Below are positions 48,599-60,124 of a DNA stretch of 64,000 nucleotides, piece after piece. Both the position numbers and the translations under genes were made by a program. The notes under the pieces are model-generated. The model searched no databases and was not told the DNA's origin. It worked only from the letters and a program-made list of their open reading frames with translations. The DNA comes from Chlorophyllum brunneum (Eukaryota > Basidiomycota > Agaricomycetes > Agaricales > Agaricaceae), in contig OY756141.1 in NCBI GenBank assembly GCA_963576785.1, positions 1,860,001 to 1,924,000 on the forward strand, in the 5' to 3' direction. Position 1 is the stretch's first letter. The number at the start of each line of letters is the position of its first letter.

Positions 48599-49813
48599 AT
48601 TTCGTTGTGGATAACGAAGATAAAGGGATCACCCGGACCCGACGCCCTTCCCATCCCAGTGATGTGCTTCAGCCCATTGGGGGTCGCACCCCACCGTCCG
48701 GCACTACAAATCAACACAATTTTTGAGAGATGCGCACATAGGGGACAATGTAACCCCTAGTCCGTTTTACAGCTTCACTAACCCGACCTAGCGGAGGAAT
48801 GCAGCCAAGGTTCACATTACTTCTAATTCCCGGTCCCTACCGACAAGCCCCATAAAAGAGGGCGTTTGCGTGACGGACGGTGTTCCCTCGGCCATGCCTG
48901 GCATCCGTGCGGTCGACCTCACAGCTGCCTCCACCATCGGTGCACGGCAATGGAGACCCACAGATGACCCAGCCGACTGTTGGTGGCCTTCAGCTCACCC
49001 ATATCTTACAGGTTTATACCTCATCGGTTCCCGCGCACCCGGTGGTCACTTGTACAAGTATGACTGTCGGCAACGTTAGCTTTCTTTCTTTAATCAATAT
49101 CACTGATTACTTTTGGGTAGTGGACATTCCTTTAGGAATTTACTTCGCACAGTGGAAGATCGTAGAACGGCATAACTTGACTAAAACATGAGCTCCTGAG
49201 CAAGTACTGGGCTCACTTCAGCGATACGAAGCCGTAGCATGTGAATGGGCGAGGATTCGGGAATGCTCAGTCTAAGGCGCCCACGTGCTTCCATATCTCG
49301 TGGTCCACGCTTTATGGGAGGCCGCATGAGCCTGTTCTTATTTACCACACACTCACCCACCATCGACAAGCATGCTTGGGAAGTACTGCTGGTTTTACGA
49401 AGAACATCGACAGGGGATGAGGGACCAGTCCTTGGTACCTTCAGTCGGTGAAGTTCGAGGATTCATGAGCCAGCGACATTGGGGGGACCACTGAATACTA
49501 TTCGCAAGTCGTTGAACACGAGCTCCGGGTTCCTTTGGCGAACATTCCAGACCAGCTGACCGCGAAGGGAACAAGCAACGTTGGCCTCACCTTCTATTGG
49601 GACGTAGTTCTCATCTGGCGCATTGTCGGGGCGTTCCACTTGGAGAGCATTACTTGATCGCCTCTATCTCGGCACCAACAGACCTATGAGCGTTGAACCA
49701 TCACGCGGAGAAGAAGAGTGTGAGGTTCTCTTCAGCATGTGGGGCATCGGAATCCGGACGATATGACCCAAAGTCGTCACAAGGGACTGCTTTTGGTGGT
49801 TAGAACTAGGCCT

Positions 49814-49820
49814 TATAAAT
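49814..49820 (+). promoter_or_regulatory. TATA box of GH55 gene
   Basis: TATAAAT, 87-93 bases before the start codon at 49907, a usual distance for a short leader. Confidence 0.6.
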
Positions 49821-49906
49821 TGAAGGAGAAGTGGCGTGTTCAAAATAGCGACCCCCGCTCTGCAATTCGTTTTACGTAGCTACTAACCAACTCATCCTCG
49901 TACCAT

Positions 49907-52900
49907 ATGCTGCCAAATTTTTTGGTCACTCTTACGGCCCTTTTACTCTCCTTTGTCGTCTCGGTTCATGCTCTGGGGTCATCATGTACCGCGCCTTTAG
50001 CATCTGGTACTGCATCTCCAGGGGATCCCTTTTGGCTTGAAAGCATCAAGCACCAGGGACTTGCTGCGTTCAATTCCAATCCTTCTGCCTACCAGGTTTT
50101 CAGGAATGTCAAGGTTTGTGTTCAGGGACTTTGTGCAACAGCTTGTTGAATGTTGATGACTTTCATGCCAGGATTTCGGCGCAAAAGGTGATGGTGTTAC
50201 AGACGACACAGCAGCAATCAAGTAAGCCTGCTGCGAATTGCTATGCCCCCACTGAAGATTTTGCCAGCGCGGCGATTTCAGCAGGAAGCCGTTGTGGTGG
50301 AGGCAACTGTGGTTCTTCAACGTAAGCGTTAGCCTCATGCCAAGAACATTCATTCACGCTATTCGGCTTAGCGTTACACCCGCCATCGTTTACTTCCCGA
50401 AAGGGTAAAGTTTAACCTCTTATTGGATATCCTCAGAAGCGACTTAAGATTATTATCGCAGAACATACTTAGTTTCAGCCCCAATCATTGCCTACTACTA
50501 CACCCAATTGATTGGCGATGCGAGGTCGCCGCCGACTCTTCTGGCCTCCTCTTCTTTTGATGGCATGGCTGTCATTGGTAGGTTTCCTTCCTTTCCAGAG
50601 CCCGAGTCAGTCCGACATCTGACTCGGATCAGATGCCGACCCATACATTCCAGGTGGGGGCGGTGCTCAGTGGTACGTGAATCAGAATAACTTGTATGTC
50701 CTTCCACATTTTCTTGTTGAACTCCCACTCACTTAATCAGCTTCCGCTCTGTACGAAATTTCGTGATCGATGTTCGGAGGTTCGACCTTTGTCTCGCTGT
50801 TTCCTTGCAAATAATAAAACTTCTCCCAGAGTTCCTGCAGAGAAGTCTCAAGGAACTGGTCTACACTGGCAAGTTTCACAGGCAACTTCCTTGATCAATA
50901 TTGTTGTCCATATGTCTACCGCCGCGAACACAGCGCACCAAGGTTTGTCCTCTGCGAAATTTGTCGGGATGTCAGCGCTCATTCAATCCATATCTCAGGT
51001 ATATTCATGGAGAATGGGAGGTGCGCCATTCTAACCTCCCAAATTGGCGGATGCGACTGTTGACCACCTATAGCGGAGGATTTATGGGTGATCTAGTGTT
51101 CAACGGAGGTCCGTCCAGAAACTTGTAATGCCAAGAAAGGTCTCTAAATGTGGCGTAGGAAAATTCGGTATCTGGGTTGGGAATCAACAGTACGTTATTT
51201 ATCCTTTTCAGACGTTGATCGGGTGGGGCCAACGAAGGTGCACACAGGTTCACAGTCCGTAATATCACCGTCAACAACGCGCAAACGGGTGTCTTTGCTA
51301 TCTGGAACTGGGGTAAGGGCGAGGACCTAAAGTTTGGCATCCAATACTTATCAACTCCCAGGTTGGACTTTCCAGGGCATCACTATAAACAACTGTGAGG
51401 TTGGTTTCGACCTCACAACAGGCGGAACAACATCTGCGTCACAGACAACTGGAGGAGAGGCTATCATTGACGCCACCGTTAATGATACCCCCATCTTTGT
51501 TCGAACCTCGAAAGCAAGTAACGGTAGACTAGCTGGATCACTCGTGATCAACAACGCCAAACTCACTAATGTCCCAACCGCTGTTGGTGTTGCCGGAGGG
51601 GTCGTCGTGTTGGCAGGCGGTACGAGCACAATTCAGAGCTGGGGCCAGGGTAATGTTTTCTCTGGCACGAATCCTAATGGACGGTTCGTACAGGGCAATA
51701 TCGTCAGCGCCAACAAACCCTCTGTACTGTTGGACGGGAGTGGTAGAGTATTTGGAAAGACTCATCCTCAGTATGCGAACTATGCTGTTAGCCAGTTCGT
51801 GAGTGTGCGGGACCATGGGGCCAGAGGTGACGGTCGAACGGATGATACTGCTGCGCTTAAGGCGATCTTTGCGAAGGTCAGTGAATGAGGTCGTAGGATC
51901 CCTGCTCGGCGCGTCGCTCACCCATGCACCTCATCCAGTTTGCTGGTTGCAATATCATCTTTTTCGATGCGGGTACTTATGTTGTTTCTTCAACCCTGAC
52001 AATCCCTGCCGGAACCCAGATCGTCGGTGAAGCGTGGTCCGTTATCGCCGGAAAAGGTTCTTCCTTCCAGGACATGGACAGCCCTTCCCCGGTCGTCAGA
52101 GTTGGCACGACCGGTTCTCAGGGCGTAGTCGAGATCACTGATATGATATTCACGACAATTGGCCCTGGTATGTGGAGTCTCGTCTTGACTCAAGCCTTAT
52201 CTGGGTTAATGTAATTACGCGCCAGCTCCGGGTGCAATTGTGGTCGAATGGAACGTTAAACAACCCAATGGACAAAATGGGGGTGCGGGCATGTGGGACT
52301 CTCACATTAGGTTTGTTTCCCTCCAGATAAAGAGGGCTGTTTGATGTTGAATATTTGGGTGAATAGGTTGGGTGGTGCTGCTGGCACAAACCTTCAGGAT
52401 GGTCAATGCCCAAAGTCCGGGGCTGGTGGAACGACTAATTGTTTCGCTGCTTTCCTCGCACTGCATCTTACGCCTCAGTCAACAGCTTATCTCGAGGTAT
52501 GAGCGGTTAAAGATGCGCAAGACTGGGGACTTACGAACACGACTGTAGGGGACCTGGGTATGGTTGGCTGACCATGATCTCGATGGGTCTTCTCAAATCA
52601 ATATATTCTCTGGGAGAGGAATCCTCTCCGAATCAGCTGGGCCCGTTTGGATGGTTGGAACCGGTGCGTCAGAGTAATTGGGCCGGTAAGGACATATGCT
52701 AACCCCAACCTCCTTTTGCATAAGCTTGTGAGTACCTCTGCCTCTAAAGCGCTCGTTATTCATGTCTATCAGCGGAGCACCATGTCATGTACCAATACTC
52801 TCTGGTGAATGCCAAGAACCACTACATGGGCCTGATCCAGACCGAGACAGTGAGGTTACTTCTGAATCATGTTTATTACATCTGATCATTATGGGGGTCT

Positions 52901-53419
52901 AGCCGTATTTCCAACCTAATCCGGCCCCTCCTGCGCCATTCGTTGTGAACTCTGCCTTTAAAGACCCGAGCTTCAGCGGTATCAAGGCGGCGTGGGCCTT
53001 GAAGGTGTCTGATTCTACTGACATAATCGTCTTTGGTAAGCAGCATAGTCAGTCTGACTGTTGATATACGTATATATGTTGTTGTTGGATAGGTGCGGGA
53101 CTTTACAGCTTCTTCCAGGTCAGTGTCTGTATCAGGGATGGAAGCGATAGTCAAACTGACGAAGGGGTTTGGACAGAGCTATGATCAAGGTTGTCTCACT
53201 TCGGCCACCTGCCAAAACCAAATATTGGACGTGGACTCGTCGTCGTCGGTGACGGTGTACAGTTTGTCGACGGTGGCTACGACGTTCCAAGTGAGCGTGA
53301 ACGAAGCTGGAATCGTGAACCAGTCTGGCAACATCGATGGCTTCGCAGCAACTGTAACTGCTTGGAGTGGTACGTCAAGCAAGGTGAAGGCAGAGGTTGG
53401 GATTGAGATTGATGTGTGA
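49907..53419 (+). CDS. GH55 exo-beta-1,3-glucanase, secreted
   Basis: Secreted laminarinase-type enzyme. Twenty-two exons: 49907-50113, 50172-50221, 50268-50321, 50372-50404, 50462-50577, 50633-50693, 50741-50779, 50830-50942, 50999-51020, 51075-51109, 51159-51189, 51248-51312, 51362-51876, 51939-52167, 52226-52310, 52367-52496, 52549-52663, 52725-52727, 52773-52849, 52903-53035, 53093-53118, 53177-53419; 793 residues. A signal peptide opens the protein (MLPNFLVTLTALLLSFVVSV). Two beta-helix halves each start with a pectate-lyase-3-like motif: DFGAKGDGVTDDTAAI and DHGARGDGRTDDTAALKAIF. Other family strings: GGKFGIWVGNQQFTVRNI, WNWGWTFQGITINNC, PAPGAIVVEWNVKQP, HHVMYQYSLVNAKNHYMGLIQ, ETPYFQPNP. 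The 3-base exon supplies part of GTASEHH. Exceptionally intron-rich 5' half. Confidence 0.94.
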
Positions 53420-53516
53420 TAGTAAATATTGATCTAGTTTGACTGAATTTATGGACGCGTAAACAAAGCCAAATGACGCGGTCGCGTGAGGGTTTTGATT
53501 AGACACCAACTCTGCC

Positions 53517-54582
53517 ATGCAGGTCAAACGCACATATGGATCTCGTTCTCAGTCTACACCTGTCCTCAGCAAGCGCAAAAGGGCTCTAGGGGAGGTGTTG
53601 ACAAATAGCCTGAACGATGTGGCCAGGGCAGTCAAACGTGCAAAAGTGTCTGGCACAAGCAAATCCAAGTCGGGTTCATCGTCTCTGAAATCGAAATCTC
53701 AACAAAAGTCGTTTACTCAATTGCATTTGGCGATTGAGCAAAGTACACTGCGGACATGTGCACTGTGCGAGTTGTCGTACACGAAGGGAGCACCAGAAGA
53801 CGAAAGTCTGCACCGTTCGCATTGTGCAAGGGTACGGCGGGGGATGGAGTGGGGAAGAGAGGAAGAAAGGGAGAGCGCGAAAGCGGGGGTGGTGGAGGTT
53901 GCGAGGGAGGTTAAAGTTGGCGAGGGGAAACGGGGAAGGATAATCTGGTGTCCAGGGAGATGTCCAGGCAAGATTGGGAACAAGGTCCGTGTTTCCGATG
54001 ATTACAGAGTTCTAAATATGCATGTGTGGATGATGACTACAGATAAGCAGTCTTTTGCAAACGATAAACTTAAATTTATCGTCGCCAGGATTAGGGCAAG
54101 AATGTCTAGGGAGTTGCAAGATATATATGTTTCTTCTACCGCAAATGTCCAATCGGAGTGGTCCATGTTCTAGTGCCGGTAGTGGCCGGGAGAAGATTGT
54201 AGGGTGCGTGGTGGCGCAGAGGATATCGACTGCGATGGCTATAGCGTCCGAAGAAGAAGTGGTGGAGTTGAAAGGAGGTGGTGATGGGGTTGGGAATGGG
54301 GAAGTTGGAGGAGAGCTGGTGGAGGTAGACAGGGGGAGCGGGCTGTTCTGTCACCCGGATGGACTGGCGACACCGATGGGGATTCCACGATTGTTTGTGG
54401 CGTCTACATACCGTAGGCAGGGGATTGGGAGTGCGTTGTTGACGGCAGCGGCGGCGACATTTATCCATGGGTGTCCGCTTGATGGTAGAAAAGGACAAGT
54501 GGCGTTTACGCAGCCAACGGGAGAGGGAAAGGCATTGATGACCAAGTGGGGAGGTGGGGGGGTTCGGATTTACGAAGAGTGA
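53517..54582 (+). CDS. ECO1: Eco1/ESCO cohesin acetyltransferase
   Basis: Acetylates Smc3 to establish sister-chromatid cohesion in S phase. Exons 53517-53984 and 54043-54582, phase 0, 335 residues. N-terminal C2H2 finger of the Eco1 type: CALCELSYTKGAPEDES followed by HRSHC. The acetyltransferase half begins LSSPGLGQECLGSCKIYMFL and IVGCVVAQRIS; the acetyl-CoA loop is STYRRQGIGSALLTAAA (R-x-x-G-x-G), and the end has KGQVAFTQPTGEGKALMTKW. If the intron is not removed the frame ends early at 54173. Acidic inserts between strands make it somewhat longer than yeast Eco1 (281). Confidence 0.92.
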
Positions 54583-55005
54583 TGGTATTAGAATCTAGAT
54601 AAGAGTGATGTTGGGGACTGGTGATGGGGATAGACGATGGACGTACTGCAAACTAGAGGACCATGCTATGAGGACGGAGCGTGCCAGACAGATGAGGAAA
54701 CAGGCGAGGACGAAGCAGAGCGTGAGAATGAGAAAGAAGTCCCTGGCTGGGTCAAGGGGACAGGTTAGTGGGCCAGGACGGGATGGGAGGGCTCACATAA
54801 GCGGGCTTCGTGGTGCTTGTGCCGTGTGCGTGCAGGAGAGGGCGGGCTGGTGTGTCGTCGGGCGGATGGCGTCATGGCTGGAGGGAGGGCCGGTGTTTGC
54901 CGGGTTGCTGTGGGAGTTGACAAGGCTGTTGTGTCGCATGTCTGCGTTTGTACCACCCACCAGCATCCATCTGCACCCACCCCCCGGTCTCTCCAAACCA
55001 CCCAC
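54583..55005 (+). other. Intergenic, about 420 bases
   Basis: G-rich upstream region of the 402-residue protein gene. The reading frame of that gene stays open back to about 54800 and contains in-frame Met codons, so a start earlier than 55006 cannot be excluded. Confidence 0.45.
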
Positions 55006-56266
55006 ATGCCCGACACCCTCTTCCCGCCCTCTTCAATCTGGAACGCCTTTCAGATGGAATCCTTTCTCGGCCACTACCGCCACCCCCCCGGCAAACCATC
55101 CCTTCACACCGACAGCGAGGATCCCACTCTCCGACAACGCCAACAAGCGTTCATGACCCGCTGGAATCGACTTCGCGAAAGCAACCGCTACGCCCCCGCT
55201 ATGCCCTCGTTTTTCAACCCTGCCAGGTCCGACGCGCCCCAATGTGCTTGGATCTTTTTGCGAGACCCAGCCCGTGGTGGTGCCGTCAATGAACCGCTTT
55301 GCGCAAGACGGCGCAGGGAATCTATTTTCGAAAGGCCCTTGGTCAAACTACCTCTCACTCGCTGCAGGACGTACGTCACCCTTTCTTCCCCTCATTCCTC
55401 CCTTTCATCCGTCTTGACACAGCATCTGTGATCGTGTCCGTCACGACCAACAAAATTTCCTCGGGTGGGGCATCCACGCCTGGACTGGTCCGTCAAAGCA
55501 CTGCCGTTATTGTGCCCACGACGGTTTCTTCAAAGGCCTCTTGGCATACCGGGCCTTCGAACTCGAGAGACTCCAAGAACACGCTCGACACAGGCAGGAG
55601 CTGGAATCTCCCATCTTGATGATGAGCTCCTCAGACCTCTCCCCTCCGTCGGCCGGTACAGATGACGCCCTCGACCCCGACGCTGTCCTCTTGAGTTTCC
55701 CTTATCGATACCCTCCGGTTCCAACCGATCCTTGGATCAACTACAATGACTTTGACCCACACTCTCATTCCCATTCACATCAAATTTCCCTATCCCCCTC
55801 TGCCACCGCGACAGCTGTCCATTCGGAGCCCAATCCGAATAATATCAATGCCTGGAGCAAAGAGCTGCAAAACCGATTACTCGCCAGTCCAGTCATTCGC
55901 GATTTGGATGACTTTGATTTGGACGTTTATGAAAACGAGGATGATGGTTTCTACGAGTCAGACCAGGGAGAAGAAGACGATGAAGATGAAGATGATGGCT
56001 ACTCCAGTTCTGGAACCTCTTCGTCTGATCTCGGCGACACTGTCGATATCTCTGTCAATGTCGACGTCTCCAAGTCAAAGCCTAAAGCGGACGGCTCCAA
56101 GTCTGGGGAAAAGAAGTGCTTGAATAATGTTTGCGGCTCGGTCTTGATGACCCTTTGGCAAAATCCTCGCCAAGGCGGTATCGAATGTGTTGAGGAGATT
56201 GAAGCGGGTAAAGGAGAGGAAGAGCTGTGGGTGGAGGATTCGAGGATCATTGAGGTGCAGGCTTGA
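55006..56266 (+). CDS. Unknown protein with Cys/His motif and acidic tail
   Basis: I do not recognise the family. Exons 55006-55370 and 55423-56266, 402 residues. The splice is supported because the second exon's frame (CDRVRHDQQNFLGWGIHAW) has no start of its own and joins in phase to PLTRCRT. Visible features: an N-terminal region with FLGHYRHPPGK and RQRQQAFMTRWNRL; conserved-looking CAWIFLRDP; a centre with HCRYCAHDGFFKGLLAYRAFELERLQEH, whose Cys and His spacing could bind zinc; a run of alternating Ser and His (about residues 210-220); and a long acidic stretch (QGEEDDEDEDDGYSSS) before a Lys/Ser part. Such acidic tails occur in nuclear and chaperone-like proteins, but no function is claimed. 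It converges with CDC45, stops 340 bases apart. Confidence 0.7.
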
Positions 56267-56604
56267 CTCAAGACACCCATCACCCTCATTTATTGGATCC
56301 CATCGTTCAAGGTACTGACACAGCTTACTCGTAGATTAATCACCGCTCCCTCCCTTTTGACTATTCCCTTTCACTCATTCACCTCTCCGCTCTCGGACCC
56401 TCACACTTGAACTTTATAACCCTCCCTTGCATATTGCATAACACCCTACACACTCAATCAGGTGTATTTCTATCTTGCACACTACATCATAGCAGATACT
56501 ACATGTTTAACATAACAGGTAGCAGTGAATAGATGCGAATATTTCAAACTCATCACTCAACAGGGTTGGCCGTATGCTACAAAGAGCACATAGTCTAAAT
56601 ATCG
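56267..56604. other. Convergent intergenic region, 338 bases
   Basis: Lies between two gene ends on opposite strands. Only pyrimidine-rich 3' flanking sequence seen; no RNA gene or repeat. Confidence 0.5.
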
Positions 56605-59042
56605 TCAGTCTGGACCTTCACAGAGGGCAGCTAGAAACATTTTGATATGTTCTCGCCGAACCTCAACGATGCTCGTATCAAAGGACGAGTGGTGCGTAGT
56701 GGCGTTGCACCTGTCCCTAGCTTCAACGAACGCAAGAGCGAAATGACTGCAAAACACTTTAATCTTCCACACACAAACACGGGTAATAGACGGAACTCAC
56801 TTCTTTTTGACATCTCCAAACTCCCCGGCAGCCGTAACACCACCAACAACATATGCATCTTTGTGTTCGTCTAAACACGCCACTACAAAAGGCATTCCCT
56901 TGCGTTTACTCTGAGCAGTGATTTGGGATGCCGGTACACGGTCCCTCAACGCATCGACGAGCCACAGCGCCAGACGCATCAGAACACCAGGGTGAGAGAA
57001 CAAATCCAGCTTAGGTCCTTGCGTCATGACCACAACACGGTGGTTCCGCATGGTTCGTATGTCTTGCTTATCGATTATGGAAGTACCTTGCTCAATTATC
57101 GAACGATGGAGAGACATAGAGAGCCGAATCGACTGTTGTAATGCGTCAAAACTATTCCATCGTCAGTCCAAGTCAAGGGAGGAGCGAGTTGGCTAACGTA
57201 CTCCGATAGTGCATCATATGCTGTCCAAAAATTCTTGACCCACCAAGCAACCTCTTGCTGCTCGTCCTTTTCCTTCTGAGAATCGGTCCCAGCATGGCCC
57301 TGGCCAGTCGCCACGTTCTGCCGGTGGTCCTCCCTCCCTTTTTTACCTTCAATTCCTGGTGCTTCCCATGCCCTACCACTCCCAAACCATTCTCCTCCAT
57401 TACGAGCACCTTCAACTTCAACTTCCAACGGTAAACCACCAGCAACATCTATCAGGGCACTGATACCTTCTATGGCATCAGCTGCCGAAAAGGGTTGGGA
57501 ACGGTAGCCGTAGCAACGGACGAAGGAAGGGTAAGTCAGCTCGACTAGGCCGTACTCTGGTGCGGTTTCGTTGAACCTGTCTACGAGCATCCGTTTGAGG
57601 TCCATGTCCATATGGGTATATGACTGCTGGGTTTGGGATAACGAAAACCTAAAGACGAAACTTGTCAAACGGGTTCATGAGCAACATCAATGATTGGACC
57701 CACCCCATCTTCGCAAGAAGACCAGTCAATCGCTTACGCCCGCGTTCCTTCCATATCCCGAGCTTACTCGCAACATAGCTTGAGTGGTACATGGCATCGT
57801 AGAGGGTCCAGTGACGGAAAAACATGAAGCGCAGTTCCTCTGTCGCGCGTACACTTACATCGTCCGGGCTCAACGACAGCAGGAAAGTAAAACCGGTGTT
57901 GACACCGGATGGGAGGGGATTAAGGCGGAATACCTCATCGTAATAAAGACTGTGATATGCCTCGTAGGTTTCGCGCGTAATCCGTGATGTCAGGTATTGA
58001 TATGTGAGGCCAAGGACACCAAGCCTAAGAAACGCGTTAGCAAGGGCCAAATTGGCCAAAATCACGTGGACTCGCCAAAGAAAATCATTATCAACCCTCT
58101 CTAGTATTGTGGCGAGGGTGTATATCGTACTCGATACGCTTTGTCCGTACCAAGTACCACCGAGGTAGTACTTGTTCAATCGCGCAACATGGTGATCATG
58201 CTCCTCACGGGTCATCCTCTATAAGGACATGAGTAAAATAGTATTCTCGAGTAGAAATGATGCCTACATTGACATCATCTTCATCAAGTCGTCGCCGTTT
58301 ACCCTTACGAGGTCCCGTAGACAATCGCCGCTTCTTCGAACCTTCTGCTTCAGAGTCCCCCTTGTATTCAAGCCCATCCGATTCCTGATCTTCGAATTCT
58401 TCATCAGAATATTCATTATCAGAATCAGGGAGTGGTTCATACTTGAGAGGATTCAACAGGAGCTCCATCTGGCCTAAAACCAACGTACCTCCAATGCTTC
58501 CCAGGACTTCTTCTCTTCCACGAGCTTATCCGCCTCTCCATCATCCCAAATAATTATTCGATCACCATTTTCTCCTGCTCCAAACAGACTGGACAAGTTG
58601 GTGGGTCGGATAGAATCAATGACATGGATGGTAACACTGGCTCGATATTCGCCAAACCAATTGGGGGACGGAAGGTCTAGATATCCACCCACATTTAGCA
58701 GGACCAGGGTATGCAACTAAAACGCCTGAGGTGAGCCTGGGGTCTTTCTAGGAATACCGCCATACCACGCACTTCATTGTTCTCCCTCAACTCTTCCCGC
58801 ACCCTAGTAAAACCTTCGACACCGGCCACAGGGATGATGGTATATATCACATCGTCTTGTTTGAATAGACGGGTAAGCATTTTGGATGCGCAGAGTGCAT
58901 CAACGTCTGGTGCGACGAGTATTATCACTGAAGAAGCCGATGTCAGCGGTGAGCGCCGGTGTGCTGCTAGAATATTATTGTATGCATTCCCATAGGAGGG
59001 TTTTTCTGGTGTGGTTTGGTCTGGAGGAGTGATGAACCCCAT
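56605..59042 (-). CDS. CDC45: Cdc45 replication initiation factor
   Basis: Part of the CMG replicative helicase (Cdc45-MCM-GINS). Exons: 58773-59042, 58489-58716, 58268-58441, 58076-58218, 57704-58024, 57202-57648, 56801-57151, 56605-56746; 691 residues. Motifs of the RecJ/DHH-like fold: [19 protein letters not shown] near the start and [13 protein letters not shown]. An acidic insert ([15 protein letters not shown]) and basic cluster (KKRR, KGKRRR) follow, then [72 protein letters not shown] and the conserved end [13 protein letters not shown]. The intron 58025-58075 has a GC donor (GCGAGT); with it FLW runs into [11 protein letters not shown]. Confidence 0.94.
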
Positions 59043-60124
59043 TACTTTGCTGGGTGTAATCTGGACGCGAACTCATTGTGTGACAACGCGTGTCACGTGC
59101 ACTCGTTACACCTGTGATGCAGCCAAACTGATCCCTCTGGACTCGAGTGGGTGCATATGTAGGTAGGCTTCGTGGACGCTCGTTTCGATTCATGGTCGTG
59201 AAACCACCTTATACCACTTCTCCACTGAGCTGATGGACTCCGTTGAACTTTCTTGTTCCCCGTCTCGTAAAGCTTGGTATGAAGATGCATGATGCCATAA
59301 ATTGATCGGACTTCAAAGCCTCACCTGGAACCCTCCGCTCTGGGCGGTAACAAGACTGACTCATTGACACCTCTTCAAGCCCCCAAAATATATTGCCGCG
59401 GGAACATAGCCCCAAGCCGCTGGGTTCATGAAGTGATCAAGGATCGGGTCACGGCGATCTAATTAGGGCGACACTGCGAAGGGGCAAAGAAAAAGAGGCG
59501 TGGTGTATTGGAAGGGCAGACGAAGGAGCACGGCGCGAGCCTCCTGACAGCCGGGCACGAGGCCCCAGCTTTCTGCCTGGACAACACCAGCAACATATGA
59601 TGCAGCATTAATTTAGCGGTGAGCCTCCATGGAGTGGTCTGAGTAATGCAGCTCTCCAGTAGTAAGAATATGAGATCAACCGACCAACCACTAAACACGA
59701 CCTGACGACAATGGTAATGTCCATCCAAGTTTACTTGACAGCTATAAAGAGCATAAGCCATGCGTCAGAATTGGATTACATGCACCTTTCTTGGTATAGC
59801 TGCAGCCACATGTACTGCTCTTATGTATCGCATGGAGAAAGGCGAGAGCCTGTCAGCAGGCGTGGACGGGTTCTTGCTTTGATTCACCCTCATCGCACCA
59901 TTCTCATGGTGCTCGTAGAGCTAGACCCGGCCGTGAATAGATACGTTTCAAACGTACTTAGGGTGCGATGTGACAAGTCCCGGGAGTAATAAGGTATCAA
60001 TGAATTCGTAGCCAGAAATGTGGAGCTTCCATATCAATTATTCCCAAGTTGAGAAATGGAAGATACCACCACTGTGAACAGAAAAATCAGAGAAAGAAGG
60101 GTATTCAAAGCCACAAAGCGGTAC
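59043..60124 (-). other. Intergenic, about 1.08 kb
   Basis: Upstream region of CDC45 and downstream region of the scramblase gene. Frames of up to 100 codons occur (for example 59459-59761 on the minus strand and 59711-59989 on the plus strand) but are Cys- or Arg-rich, lack splice partners and resemble no family. No tRNA-like B box was seen. Confidence 0.5.

Larger units (their letters stand above)
48387..49906 (+). other. Intergenic, 1.5 kb, between GH5 and GH55 genes
   Basis: No gene recognised. It contains a TA microsatellite at about 48578-48598, a GC-rich stretch at 48630-48710 (CCCGACGCCC..GGGGGTCGCACCCC) able to form short hairpins, and a TATA box at 49814-49820 serving the GH55 gene. 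Several frames of 60-100 codons exist here but none has a sensible start context, domain or splice partner. Confidence 0.5.

Noticed and set aside
59459..59761. 100-codon minus-strand frame
   Set aside because: Cys-rich, no recognisable domain, no upstream exon, and sits in the region before CDC45 where the promoter is expected.
59841..59910. Possible tRNA-like stretch (GGGTTCTTGCTTTGATTC)
   Set aside because: No proper B box, acceptor stem or anticodon arm could be folded by eye.
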